64,000 nt of DNA from Aphidius gifuensis (taxonomy: Eukaryota; Arthropoda; Insecta; Hymenoptera; Braconidae), in the NCBI RefSeq assembly GCF_014905175.1, contig NC_057788.1:26382154-26446153 (forward strand), in the 5' to 3' direction. The notes below the pieces were generated by a model. That model was not told the origin of the DNA, ran no database searches, and saw nothing but the letters and a program-made list of their open reading frames with translations. Position 1 is the first letter of the stretch, and each line of letters begins with the position of its first letter. Of this stretch, positions 39,017-52,822 are shown piece by piece. Both the position numbers and the translations under genes were made by a program.

Positions 39017-40825
39017 CGATTGGTATGGTATTAATTATGGTATTATCGATCAACTTTGAAGAAAAATAAACATTCTGTATTAAGTCTTCCAAATAAAAAA
39101 AAAAAAAAACAACAACAACATACAATAAACTCATCAGTGAAATATATTTGACCATGTATATGAGAAAAAAAGTATATAGATTATGGGTTTTCGTGAATAC
39201 CGATTGGATAGTGCTGTGTGTATGAATGTGAATGTCGATTTCATATATAAATGGAGACAATCGTGAATCCCTGAAGGCAGCTTATCGTTTGTTGAATGTA
39301 TATGTAGGCTAGAGGGGAATCTGTCGAGTCACACATCAGCTCTGCTTTGCACGAATGAACCAGACTGACAGGACAGGAAAGCACGGATGATAATGTTAAA
39401 AAGGGAAAGAGAAAAAATTGAGCATCCAAGCGAGATTTTTCTATATATCTTTTTCCTCATATACAACCCCTTCTCGAGCCTATATGCAAATGACATGCGT
39501 TTATTGTGAGTAAAGAGTTTTGAATGAATATGTAAAGTGGTAATGAAAGACAAATTTAAAAAAAAAAAAATCATAATTGAAATAATAGCCAATAATTACA
39601 AGACTTTAGTTTTTCAAAAATTAATAAATTTAAAATAAAAAATACATAGTCATGTTTCAGGTAAGTTTATTCAATTGTATCGTATGTTGAGTGAAACTAA
39701 CAACATCTCGGTAGGTTTCAATGATCTAGGTGGAATTTAAAGGGAGCTTAAGCTCTCCTGACAAAGAAGCCATATAAAAACTAGAACATCAAAAGCCACA
39801 TATAATAAAATAAATAATTGTATTATATATGGTTTGTGTCACTATATTCATTATGTCTCAGTTGTCAGTATTGATATTTTATTTTCCAAGTAATGATAAC
39901 TAAATTAATTCAACCATATGTCTAGATAGAGAAAACCCTACATGTTTAACACCTCACTGTCGGTTTTATAAACATAGTATATGTTGGTTAACACATTCTA
40001 CAGATATATACATGAATATTGACCACAGATGCAATTGGAAATACCGCCTGTTAATTAAGTTTGTTATTAATGCTATACTGATTCATTTGTGGCTTATACA
40101 AATTAGAACAAATTAAATTATCTTTTTTGATATGGCGAAGAATATCGAAATGTTGTTGAATATTTTATGCTAATAACTCAAAAAGCATTATATATAGTCG
40201 AAAAAAAAAATAAAACATAATTTCTGATTTGTAATTTTTTATGCATATAAATATTACACAACCCTTCACATGATCCGTTCATCGTCATTGTCATCCTGAA
40301 GGAGTGCCGAGCGTTTATATGCAAGCATTCCAACGGGACTGAGATTAAACAGAATATTTAGCAAATATTTCACATAAATCAAAGTACTGCAATATGTTCA
40401 GGGATGCTAGCTGGGCGAGTAGGCTATGGAAATTCATGGTAATACCACTGGCCACCCTGTGGAGTTTCGAGTGGTGGGGTGACTGCCTACGCGAGTGAAG
40501 AGAGCCCAGTATATAGTGAGGGTAAAATTTTAGGCGGGGAAAAGCTCTACTAGTGAGAGAGAGAATTTCAAGAGAGTTTTACTATACATATATATACTGT
40601 GAATATTGTGTAAAGGGCGAAAATGTAGGAAGAACCACGATGGGTTGGGATAGAAATACGCGGAGAAGTCGCGACCTAAAGTAGGGTGCGTTGGAGCGTA
40701 TTTCATGAACCCCCTGAAGCAAGCCTGAGCATTGGTGCAGCCACCACAATCCCATTCATTCTCTTTATGGGCTCCAAGTATTTGGCGGTTTGAATAAATC
40801 GGGAATTCGCCCTTGGTCGCCCCCT

Positions 40826-40835
40826 CCCCCCCCCC
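40826..40835. repeat. C10 homopolymer
   Basis: Ten consecutive C sit within a C-rich patch (40818-40840). This is unusual in sequence where nearly all homopolymers are A or T. It lies in a higher-GC island (40260-40870) with no recognisable gene. Confidence 0.9.
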
Positions 40836-41196
40836 ACCCTGCCTTTTCCATCTACCATATAATAGTGCTGCTTGTAGTGCCCATATTTTCATTTTTTTTT
40901 TCAGACTCAAGTATCACCTTTGATTATTATTTTTTTTTTTTTATGCCAGTAAAATATCTAATTCCAGAGTGACTTAGTATTTTATGTGTTCAGCTTATCT
41001 CCAATTAAACCGAAAGATTTTCCGTTCAAAATAATCAGATTTATGGTTTATAGAACATTCGATTAATTAGAAAAGAAAAATTGTCTTTTAAAATTACAAA
41101 TAATCAATATTCAAATAATTAAACTGTGGTATTTATAATTCTCCGAATAATTAATATACCAAAAATAATATGAATGTCGATAGTTGTTTATTTTAG

Positions 41197-43483
41197 AAAT
41201 ATAGATAATATTCGTAATTGTCGACGACGTAATTATCGCTACGTATACGATCGTTTAAGGTATCTCAATGAAATGACGAGGGTTGACTCCCACAAGCTAT
41301 TCCAAATACAGGAGTTAAAACCGTTGAAAGCTCAACCAACTGGAATGACAGCTTTACTTAATCATGACCAGAATGGAAACATCCCCCTATCGTGTTTCAT
41401 TAAAGGTTAATTATACCATCATATCTGAAAAATATTTCAAATTGTATTGGATTTATACTTAAATACAAGTAGATTATAAATTCAGCTTCCTACTTGAGAA
41501 AAAAAGATTATGTGCCAACTGGAGATTTATGAGTTTTTAGCAACCTATTTATATCATAACTTTTCCTTCATAAAAAATAGATAAAATTTCATTTTTTTTA
41601 TAACCCTTTCTGTAAAATCGTGACTCGCAGTATTAAACGCTTCAAACAGGCAATCAATATTTATTATTGTTATTATTATTTATTACTTTATTAGTGTTTA
41701 GCCAGCAGTGAAGAATACAAATAAAGTTGAGATAAAAAAAAAAAAACAGTCTTTTAAAAATAAAAAATAAGAATAATCAATGAGCTTTGAAATATGTCAG
41801 ACATATTGTATAAAAGTTTGCTGTTTGGTAGAGTTGAGATAGTAAGTGTAAAAAGTTTCTGGTCAGACGGGATGACATGTCTAACAATTTCAAGGGTTTT
41901 TATTTTTTTTCTTTACTCGTACTGTCGACTCAAGTAGCCAGGGATAAATACGTAAAACTTTTAGAAGCGGATCTAAGGGACATGAGACTGAACTTACACC
42001 CAGTAATTTAACATCGTTTTCCAAACCCCGTCACATACTCTATTTTCCCAAAAAACTTTTATAAATCTTTTATTTTTTCAAAAATTCAGCTGATGAAAAA
42101 TAAATCAAAATGCTTGATCAGTGAAAAAAAAAAAGATATATTAAATTGTAAACAAACTGTTTATATTGATTGTCGATTGAAAATAAAAATGATTACGTGT
42201 CCCGCGGCTGAAATGACATTTTTTTTATAAGATGAAATATACGAGAACACAAGAAGAGTAATGCATAGCATCACACCCTTGCATAAATCATCGAGATTTA
42301 TATTTCTTTTTATTTCTATCAAGCATTTTTTCGTGAAAAAGAAGGGTGTATATGTTGACATCGACACACTTTCATGTCCACAGAGAAAAAGGTCACAACA
42401 ACACTCAAATAAGAGAGTGTGAGGATAGGAAGGTCTTCACCAAGGGTAGTATAAGTAAAATTAATGTTCTCAAAAAAGTGTGACTTGTAAAGATGTATAG
42501 AATAGTATTGTGTTGAAGGAATGGTGAGTGAAATCAAGTAAAATAAATGCCAACCATCAGGAGGATAATAAAAGAAAAAATAATAAACAACTTTGAAATG
42601 ACAAACAGTATTCAAGTTGTGAGTATGAGTGTACTTAAGTTAAAACTCAAATGAACTTTTGAAACAAGGAGCTTAAATATTTCTGTATATCAACACTGAC
42701 AAAGTGACTCCCACGACGACTCTTAAAAATGCAGTCATTTAAAAAGTTTTTAAATAAAGTTGTCAGTAAGAAATGTTGAAATAATTTTCATTTAAAATTG
42801 TATTCAAAAAAATAACGCATGATTTGAAAGAAAAAATAAAAGTTATTACAATTTCAATATGTTTTTGACAGGACAAATACAGGACGAGAGGAACACAAGT
42901 CTTTGCAACTTCAACGACGCACAATTATTCCAAGTACTACGACAAGTTTTAAGATCGAGAAACTTCGACAAGTGGATTCTATCCCCAGTAAGTATAACCC
43001 AGTCTTGCTGTCGACATCTTGGGTACAGTTAGACCAGTCGCGCAATGTCGTAATAACGGCGAACGCCTCATTAAAACTTCCATCGACCTGTCCCCGCCTG
43101 CTGTTCAGCAGGGTTTTTGCAAAATTGTCCAACCCTATTTATGAAGTATTTAAGATCGAGTTGAAAAGAGCTTTATAAAGTTACTTTTCTGCTCCGTTAA
43201 ATATAATAAAAAACGAATTCATCAAATTTAGATTTTAAATTTTCATATTTCTTTTTGTCTTTCACGTAATTCTTTCAAGTATTTTTTTTTCTGGATATTA
43301 ACTTGTGGAAAAAAAAAAATATATATAGTAACAGGTGTCTCATATATGTGGTGAAGACTTAAACTGAACGAATTTTTATTTTCTAGGTAAAATATATTCT
43401 AACGTAACACGTACGCAAAAGTCGTCTAAATCATTCGGAGATAATCTTACTGGTCCCCTTGGGGCGAGCGTGCCAAGCATCAA
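41197..43483 (+). CDS. candidate plus-strand exon chain, unknown product
   Basis: Three segments each have a good acceptor and donor: 41197-41259, 42872-42987 (ttgacag ... CCCA|GTAAGT) and 43387-43483 (tattttctag ... CAA|GTAAGC). Their phases agree when spliced and the joined frame stays open for about 92 residues. It encodes a basic, Ser/Thr-rich product (for example RYVYDRLRTNTGREEHKSLQ and FGDNLTGPLGASVPSIK). No start, stop or domain could be assigned. It runs antisense to the 5' part of the adapter gene and overlaps that gene's candidate first exon, so at least one of the two models may be wrong. Confidence 0.2.
43451..43480 (-). CDS. candidate first coding exon of the SH2 adapter
   Basis: On the minus strand an ATG opens ten codons (MLGTLAPRGP) ending at a strong donor (CCA|GTAAGATT) in phase 0. 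This is the phase needed by the exon at 38723-38842. A CTATATATAG element lies about 370 bases upstream. Several ATGs and a 97-codon open frame lie between that element and this start, which weakens the case. Confidence 0.3.
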
Positions 43484-43847
43484 GTAAGCGTGTTCAGAAA
43501 GGGTTGATAAAATTTTGAGGTAAATGAAAAAAGAAAACCAAAAAATGATGCTTCGTGTGTCTTATATATAAACACATTCTCTTGGTACAACGAATAAAAT
43601 AAGTATAATTTTCGTATAGATGAAAAGACAAAACGAAAAATACAGGAAACACAGTGATTTGTCTGCCCAGATTTTGGTATTGGAATAAAGGGAAACATCC
43701 TTATCACCCTCCATCCAGAAAGTGAAATAGAATAGGGCATGTATTTGTTTCCCACACCATAATTTTTTATCATTCGCTTTTCTCTTGTACTTAAGGGATT
43801 GCTAATTGATTTTAGAAGTTTCTCGTTCGACTCCGCCTCTTATGGTA

Positions 43848-43857
43848 CTATATATAG
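43848..43857 (-). promoter_or_regulatory. TATA-like element, possible adapter promoter
   Basis: The palindromic CTATATATAG lies in a higher-GC stretch upstream of the candidate first exon. No matching initiator was fixed, so the assignment is weak. Confidence 0.15.
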
Positions 43858-46800
43858 CCGCATGTTTGAAGAAATCATTGAGCATCTCTATCCAAGTCTC
43901 ATAGATACCATTTAAACTAAGACAAGAAAAGTGAAAAACACACAGGCACACACAAAATAATATACATGTATAAGAACGTCACGTCTAAGTCGCTTTAGTG
44001 ATTCCTCGAGAGTCAACCATCTATCCACGCGGAACACCAACTTCTTCGTCGTTAACGGAGCGAAAAGGGATGAGTCAGTTTCTCGTCTCCATTAACAAGA
44101 ACGATAGTGTTTACTGATGTATCGTCAGTTTTCATAAACAACGTGTTGCGCAGATTAATGTAAATCCTTGTGGCATTATTTTAAGCTTTTAAATACAAAT
44201 CTTTTGTTGGTATCTAAATTTATATATGAAAAGGAACTAACAATTGGAATGACAGTCTACTGAAATATATTTTCAAAAACATTATATATAAGTATGATGA
44301 AAACCAGCATGTAGGATTGAGCTAAAACTGCAAAAATGAAAACGCGCTGTAATCACTGGCAGCATGACAATGCATTGCCCTCGGCTGCGTGAGGCTTCAC
44401 CCTCTGCATTGAAGTTTTCCCCTACAGCTTCATTTGTACAGACCTCACTTTTTTTTTTATTTATATTTTATTTTTTCTTGTTTTATTTTCATGTTTTCAT
44501 TGCACTCTGAACTCTAGTGTCCTTTTACATATGTGTCCTATTTTTATTTTTTATTTTTTCGTACTTGCATTTTTCGAAGCGTAGACTACAATGCATTTCC
44601 GGTTTATTAAAAGTCACCCTTTAACGAAAAAACAATTTCTTCATAGAAAGTATTTCATTTGTGGATTTAAAATAAATAATTTTACTAATGTTGGTATTTT
44701 AAATAATTATTTATATTAAATTGAAAATGATTTGAAATTAAAAAATTAAAAATACCATCAAATATATGTTGAAAAATAGTGAAGTTGTTGCGTTATTTAG
44801 TTTATACTTCATGCTACAGTTCTTGTAGAAAATAATGAAAATATTCAGCGAGGGGATTGCAAAGAGATGATTGTCGACAAAATTGACTCTTCAGTGAGCC
44901 AGCGAGTGGTTCTCAAAAAATATTCATTGAAAAAATTTCAATGTATGAAAGGGGAAACGAAGCTATTATCGATGATAAAGAAACAAAAGAAAAAAAGACA
45001 ATGTGTTAACTATTTTTTGTTGAAAAATAATTCTTTTTTAAATTGAAATAAAATATTTTATTTTAAACAAAGTCATGAAAAATTATTTTGAAGTTGAACC
45101 TTATTAATATGCAACACGATGGTCTAAACGATAAACGATAAGCATTTATGATTTACACAAACTAAAACAAAGGATACACTGAATTTATTAAAAGGAAACT
45201 AAAGCTGTTAATATCTTACAGAACATTACTCTCGATTTCAATTTCCTGCGACTCAATTTTTGTATTTACGATTATAAATTCATGGAAAAATAAAAATATA
45301 TTGTTATTTTATTTTTTACAAATTGAAACATGTTGTTTACAAGCCAAATAATGATTGGTGAATAATAATTACAATTAAAGTGAATGAGTAGAAAATTCAG
45401 TAACAAAAAGATACATAATATAAAGTACCAACATGAACAGTCGTTACGTGCTCTTCGTATGGCTGTCAAACATGTCTATCACCATCTAAATATACGAAGG
45501 GAACACAATTGTGTGGATTCATAATTGACGAGAACTACGTATCAAATTTGACATTGAAATACATGACAACACACGTATCCATTCACTAACGATGTTGCAT
45601 ATAGTGCGTTGGGGACTCTAAACTTTTTGAAGCTTGACCGCAACACGAACTGCCTAACACTGGGTATGTGGTATACCACAATATCCACCCAACTGATAGT
45701 TCACTGTGATATTCTACTATCCGTATGTAAAATTTACATTTTACCCTTGTGAATTATATTTTACTATTATTCAACTACTCTAAACACAATCCGTAATCAT
45801 CTAAAATTAAACGAATGACTTTTTTTGTTTTTTTTTTTAAATAAACTTGAACAAGAATTTAATTCTATTTCAATTAATATTTAATTATAAGTCTTTGAAA
45901 TTTATCATAATAAATACTAGCATTAATAATATATATATATATAAGTAATTAATCATTTGGATAATGATGATAATGTTTTAATTGTAATAACAATTACTCT
46001 GGTTAAATCTATTATTCAATTTAAGATTGAATTTCCTTTATGGCCACAGCACGAAATGCAACAAGAAAACTTTATTAAACATGTATAACTATGATGAAAA
46101 TTCAGAAATACATGCTGATCGAGTAGCAAGGTATCTTCCTTCTGACCCCAAATTAATTCACTTTGCGCTGGACCCCGATTCTAGCAATAAGGGTTAGGAA
46201 AGAGAGTTGCCTTAGATCCTCAAGCTTTGTAATTGATTCAAATGCCTCAGGGGTTTAATATTACAGACAGTTCAACTACTGTCATTGCTTTCTCATGCTG
46301 ATTTACAATAGTAATAATCTCACGTAAATAAAAATATCAATAAACTGACTATTAATAATTATTTATGTTATGCTTGGAATGACAAACTAATGAGTTGATT
46401 TACATTAATGCTTTAATTAAATCATCAGACAAATAAAAGATTGATGATTAATTGATTATCAAAAAGATTGTGTAATTGATATTATTAAAATATTAATTTT
46501 ATAACAGTTTATCAAAGAACGATGAAAGACAAGTATTTTTTTGTAAGTAAAGAAGGGTCGTTGTTGAGTATAGACTTTCAATATAATTTAGTTGATGCCA
46601 TAACACAAAGGAGTTCAACCTTACCATATTTAATACCACGTGATGTATGAATTTAATAAAACAATTTTACAATTATATAAGATGCTGGTTATCATAAATC
46701 TACGTTTATTATATCATGCTTGAGCTATCAAGATTTTTAAACTTTTAAAATAAATTTAAATATAAAAAATACTCTTCAAGCAATACCGAGATAATTAAAT

Positions 46801-47613
46801 AAATTTTTATTTTATATTTTTTTAATTAAGAAATTTGGCAGATTGTTAATAAAATCTAAAAAAAAATTATCATGGGTCATAGAGTTGTGTATAAATTGGT
46901 TTTTATATGATTGAACTTTGGATGTATGCCAGTTGTATTAGAGGTTTGTTGAATTGGATCAAAACTTCAATGTGTAATTGGCCATTCGATTCGATAACAG
47001 ATATTTCGTTAAAATTAAACATCATATACAAGTTGGCACATTTTTCAACTAAAACCACACGTTATAAATTCAAACTAACAAGAATTTTTGTCATTATTTG
47101 AATCAATTGGTGCCAATTTAGACTCTGCAAAGTTAAAAAAAAATAATAATAATATTTCAAATGAACAACCACAATTCAAGCGACGTTGTCAAAAGAATCC
47201 ATGGGTCAAGCTAAAATACCATAAAAAAAAAAAAAAAAAAATACTGGGACGCTTTTTTAATTAAACTGATAGATAGAACCACGTGCCCTGATAACCACAA
47301 CCCTCGTATATATGTTTACTTTGACTTTTAATAATGTTTTTCCATAAATTGAACTTGAATTTTATATCAAACATCAAGAGCCATTTTTTAAATGAGCAAA
47401 ATACAACATAAAATTTAACGAGGAAAATTTTATAATAATATAAAATACGTTTGTTTTTTTTTTTTTCTAACATATAAAAAACAGCATACTTTTTTAATGA
47501 TGAAATATTTTTAAATATTTCCGTCAAACATGGATTCAAAGTTATATAAAATTTATATATATATATATATTAATTCGTCACAAAAACAAAATGCTAGGGG
47601 CTATTATAGAAGA
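43858..47613. other. non-coding stretch upstream of the lipocalin pair
   Basis: No gene is supported. A higher-GC patch at 43970-44120 could be regulatory. Others lie at 44330-44430 and 45430-45720. The open frames at 45272-45469, 46907-47101 and 47261-47539 lack splice context or motifs. Confidence 0.5.
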
Positions 47614-47643
47614 TATATAAAGCTAACATGCTGACGTCTCAGT
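47614..47643 (+). promoter_or_regulatory. TATA box and initiator of the first lipocalin gene
   Basis: TATATAAAG begins at 47614 and a TCAGT initiator has its A at 47641, 27 bp downstream. This is the arthropod core promoter arrangement. It implies a 5' untranslated region of about 85 bases before the ATG at 47727. Confidence 0.65.
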
Positions 47644-47726
47644 GGTCATTAACGTTCCTCGCTTCGTAAAGTTTAGTTGATTTTTTTATTTTATAATTTA
47701 CATTGAAGAAAATAAATTCCATAGTA

Positions 47727-48450
47727 ATGGCAATGAAATTAATAATTTTATGTGCTATTGGATTTTTATTTGGTTGCAGCTGTTTGTGTCCATCGCCTGA
47801 AGAGACGAAAACAATTGACTTGCAATTGGTAAGTTATTTTATATTATTATGAATCATCATTTGAAATTGTTTAATAAATTATAAATCTCAAATTAAATTG
47901 ATTTAATTTAAAGTTAAAAGGCAAATGGTGGGTGACTGCATCAACTCCGGTCAGGGGAACTAATGTTACTGGAAAATGCATCAAGTTTGACTTGTATATT
48001 GATGCCTATACGAAAACATTTATAATGAATTTTACGGAAAATAATCGTATGTATAACAAGTCACTCAAGTGGGCTGTGGTTGGTCAACAGTTGGAGCAAA
48101 ACAGATTAGAAGGCTCATGGAAATTGTCAACTTCCAACAGTACACTCGGTAAGGAAAAAAATATATGTAAATTGATAATAATTATTATTAATCAATTAAA
48201 CTACATGTATATGTTTTTTCTTTATTTTCTAGAAAATATACAACATCAGATTATTGAAACAGATTATAATGAAATTATAATGATGATCGTTTGTGTACCA
48301 CGCCACCCAAATCTTGTTCCAAAAACAGAATTTGCAATGCTATTATCACGTGAAAAGAATTTAGACAAGACAACATTTAAAAATTTTGAAAAAAAAATTA
48401 CACCATTTACTAATGCTTCAGCTGAAGAAATTGATAATACTTGTGTATAA
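47727..48450 (+). CDS. secreted lipocalin-like protein, copy 1
   Basis: Three exons (47727-47828, 47914-48148, 48233-48450) give 184 residues; the introns are in phase 0 and phase 1. The N-terminus MAMKLIILCAIGFLFGCS is a signal peptide. The second exon opens with LKGKWWVTASTP, which matches the G-x-W signature at the start of the lipocalin barrel. About 60 residues further on is KWAVVGQQLEQ. The third exon carries FAMLLSREKNLD, typical of the last strand of apolipoprotein D-like insect lipocalins, then a C-terminal helix. Cysteines in TGKC, IVCVP and the final DNTC could form the family's disulfides. Lipocalins bind small hydrophobic ligands outside the cell; the ligand cannot be read from the sequence. 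A paralogue lies 5.5 kb downstream on the same strand. Confidence 0.8.
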
Positions 48451-48530
48451 AAAAAAAATTTTTATAAAAAAAATAATAACTACATTTTAAAAGTTAAAAA
48501 TATTATTTTATTTTTGTTGTTTTCAGAATT

Positions 48531-48536
48531 AATAAA
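48531..48536 (+). terminator. polyadenylation signal of lipocalin copy 1
   Basis: AATAAA lies 81 bases after the stop codon. Confidence 0.5.
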
Positions 48537-51500
48537 AAAAAATGAGATAAGATTAAGAATGAGGAAAAGTAATAAATAATAAATTAAAAATACTCTATGT
48601 ATAGAAAATTGTTTTTTTTTTTTTTTTTATCACATTCCTAATATTATTTTTAACTTTTCGAAGAAAATACTAATGATCATTTTTAATAATTATCGTATTT
48701 ATTATTTTATAATTTAAAAATAATAAATAATATTTATTTATTTTTTTTATTTTTACAAGGCTATTAAGTTTTGAGTTTTAAAGCTATTTGCCAAGTAAAA
48801 ATCGTGGTGTGTAACTTTATAATGTCGTTCTAAAATGAATTATTTTCTTACGAAAAAATATGAGTATATGAGCAAGTAAAATAGGGTAATACTTCTCTCC
48901 ACAAGATAACCATAGTTTTCATAGCCAACCCATAAAATATTCTTGTTTACAACTGACTCAAACACTTTGCGAGGGAATCAACACCTGTGCTCAACGAATA
49001 TTATTTACTTCATTATTTTATGAATTGAAAAAAAAAAAAAAATTATCTTTCAGATATACGATTTTTAATAAAAAATATACTTTACTAAAAATCTTTTCTT
49101 TTTTTTTTATTTATTGAATATAAAAACAATGCCAAAAATGCCAATAATAATCATGATAAAAATTCTCTTGACAGGTCAAACGTGACTGGAATTATAAATA
49201 GAGGTTCAATGTACTATTCAATTTTTTTTTTTTATTCAAATTTATTTTTAGAAATGTTTTTTTCTTTTGTAAAATATCCACTTAAATATATTTTATATAA
49301 TAATAAAATTATTATTATTTTTTATGGCATAAAATATGACAAAACCATTTGGAATATTTTGTATTGTTTTAATCAAGGTCAAGTTTTAATCAACACCCAA
49401 TAAAATTTGAATAGACGTCATAGCCCAAGGTTACTACTCCCACCGATCCAAAATTAAAAACAAATACAAATTTTTTTTAATAAGGTAGAAGATAAACTTG
49501 TGACGCATATACATTATATCTTCTTTATATTATAATTTGTAATATAATTTAAAACAATAAATATTCAAGTGAATTAAAGTTTTAAAAATTATTTTGATAA
49601 TAATTAATTTTGTAAAATACATACAAACATTCTTATCGTACTTGATATTTTTAGGTATATATATATGAAAATCCTGTGTCAACAATATACCCTAAATGTG
49701 TAATGTAATAAATATGAGAATAAATGGCTAATGGGACGGTCGTTTTCCAACCTTCAATGATATTGTTTATGGTGTGAACGTTCAGTAACGCGATATAATG
49801 GAAATTCCACTAGCCCTGATGCTATTTATGAGCTTCTGTTGTCTGGACCAAGGGTGCAAGTGGATTCAAAATAGGCATTAGTTATACAGGATGCGTGCGT
49901 GATTATGTGAATTCGTGACTGTCATCAAAGACTAGATGATATCTATGTCTTCTGTGCATTGTAGTGTCACATATATACGGTATTTCCCTTGGGTAACCTT
50001 GACTCTCCAACAAAAGTTAAAAAATCATAAAAATTACAAGCGACACGAATATTAGGTTAATTATAATTACATTAAGATTATTATGAATTATAAATAAAAA
50101 TAAAATCAATTATGAAAATTAAAATTAATATTTTACAGCTGATTTTATGAATATTATTTTTTTTCTTTGAATTAAAAAATAAAACGTAAATAGGTTGGAA
50201 AATATTAACAATTACTCCAATCATCAAATTGACATTTATATGTACAGTGAGGGGATTGAAATTAATTTGAAAAAAAGCTTCTAGTATACGGTAAAACTGG
50301 GCTGATTTTTTTTTTTTTTTATGTCGTTTTTCTTTCAATGAAGAAGAAACACCCAGAAGCTTGCTTCCCGCACGACTAATCCCTTCAAAGGAAGGAGTGC
50401 CCATGGGATATAACAGATTTATACTTCTGTCTCGATTGTACATACTCGTGTACTATATATGCTCCACGATTCTACTATATTTACTATAAACAAAATATAT
50501 ACAGAAGAAAAAATAAAAAACTAAAAGAAAAGTTAAAAAAAAAATAAAATAAAAACCAAAGAATCCTCTCAGCGGAGGGGTTACTAAGCGTGAGTCAGCA
50601 CAGTATTGGAGTACCCGTTATGGATTAACACTAAATTGCTTTATTTTCCCCATTGTCAAGACCCAAATATAATCCTACGCTATTAGCACCATATCTGTAT
50701 GAATGCATTAATATATATATCGGGATTTAAATCGAAGTCAAAATGATTTATTCCAATCGTTTTTTTGCACATTTTTAAAGTCCAATATAATATTGCATGT
50801 GTGGCAATATTTGTATAGAAGTGTGATAAAGTAGTGATAATTTAAATAATAAATAATAAAAAAAAAAAAATAAAGTTTTTATTGAAATATTTTGAGTGAA
50901 TTTAAGGTTTTTTAATTCAATTCACGGCTGTTGGCAAATGATAAGGGCGTTATCAAGCAATAGAAAACTGGTCGAGACAGACTTCTATAGATCTTCTATA
51001 GATCTCACCCTCGATGTCTTGAAACACCCTTTGGGATTACATTCATTCCATTTACATATCTATATGTATATACTTGAAGAAATCGGAACAGCACTCGATA
51101 ACTTCCCGAGAGAACGACAAGTATTTCACATCTTCCTTTGTTTTTAGTTTCAAATCTTTATTTTTATTTTATTGTTATATTATTTTTCACAAATTGAAAG
51201 AAAAAAAATTAATTTTCTTATGACCTGCTTTAATATTTTGTTATCTATCATAGGTATTATTATTATTATTTTTATTGAAAATAATTTGATAGTGCACAGT
51301 TAATTTTAAGGATGAACTTTGTTACATTAGCTGCGAAATTATTTCATCAGAGAGTTTTTGTTTTAAAACAAAGTTTTCGCTGTATGACTCAAAAGTGCCT
51401 CAAGCGGTGGATAATATTTTTATGCTCGAGTACTCCGATAAGCCTGTCGATGCTACTAATATATAGCAAGAAAAAAAAAAAAATTAATCTTGTTACTTGA

Positions 51501-51611
51501 CGCAAATTTTTGTACAAAGAAAATTACTATCTTATATTATAAATTTCTTAAATATTATTAATATTATAAACAAAAATTTTACTTTGAAAATAAAAAAATT
51601 AAATAAATAAA

Positions 51612-51752
51612 AAAACAAGTTTATCGAAACAAAATAATATTCTATTAATAACTGATAATAAATTATTGTTGTTAACTTATATGGGTGTATCGCACCACGT
51701 ATCCAAATAAATCTTATTTAAAAAACAAATAACAATAACAAAAAACACTCAA
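51612..51752 (+). repeat. diverged direct repeat, copy 1
   Basis: It starts AGTTTATCGAAACAAAAT and ends with AAACAAATAACAATAACA. The same blocks, in the same order and at similar spacing, recur at 52692-52822. Confidence 0.5.
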
Positions 51753-52691
51753 TAAAATTATTATTTAAAAATCATTAATAATGAATAAACAATTTAATTA
51801 AGAAACTAATATTCAATTTGTTTACATAAAAAATATGGTCATCAGCTGAGCCACTAATAGCCTGGGTTTTTTTCTTAAATCATTATATAAAAATTATAAA
51901 TAAATTTAATTATTCGTTTTTAATTAATATTTTTAATTTCAGAATAATTAACCAAACAGCAATATAAAATTAGCGTTCTAAAAATAATTGCTTAAATTTT
52001 ACAACACATAAAAATTAATATTAAATAAATTTTATGTTTTTAAACTATTCAGGCTAATTAAAAAAAATAAAGAGAATCTCGCTGTCACAACTGTATGGTC
52101 ATTAATCTGATCAACCAATAATAAATTTTATTTTCAATGCTTATTGAAAAAAAGAAACTTATTATTAAATGATTAAAATAAAAAAAAAACATTTTTATAT
52201 CAATATTGAATTATATTATGATTTTTTTCTTTTTTTTCTTTGAGAAAAAGTTCACTGGCCTTTTCCGGAAATCTTATTTTTCTTTTTATGTATTTACAAA
52301 ATTGGGAACATGGTACTTTGCGATAGAATAAAGCAAAAAAAAATTTCCGAAAATGTTACCATTTTAGGGTGAAATGAACATCAAAACAAACGATACGTTT
52401 ATCGTAAATTGTACTTCAATACGCTATATAAAAAAATCATCCAGAACTTTTATTTGTCCTAAATGTAGTTGGGCTTGTCATGATTTAACGAAATTTTATA
52501 TTTTCATAAATACGAAAATTAACTTTATTATTATATAAAAAAAAGAGAACTTGGAAATTTTATATTTTTTCTGTTAAATAAAATAATTATCATAATGATG
52601 TTTAATAAATAAACTCAAATTATATACAAATGTATATATTCAAATTCACATTATATCATCATGGAAAAAAAAAAATATTGAATAATTTAAA

Positions 52692-52822
52692 AGAAAAAAA
52701 AAAAACGAGTTTATCGCGACAAAAAATCATTCTATCGGTATTCGATGATAATTTTTTCTGTACGTCACTAGTTATCGCTTGAAAATAGACATCCAAGAAA
52801 ACAAATAACAATAACAATAAAG
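52692..52822 (+). repeat. diverged direct repeat, copy 2
   Basis: It starts CGAGTTTATCGCGACAAAAA, has ATTCTAT in the same relative place as copy 1, and ends with AAACAAATAACAATAACA. It lies about 1.08 kb after copy 1 and about 260 bases before the promoter of the second lipocalin. Confidence 0.5.

Noticed and set aside
40530..40910. 126-codon minus-strand open frame
   Set aside because: Gly-rich and Tyr/Phe-rich mixture with no motif, signal peptide or splice context; more likely open because the island is GC-richer.
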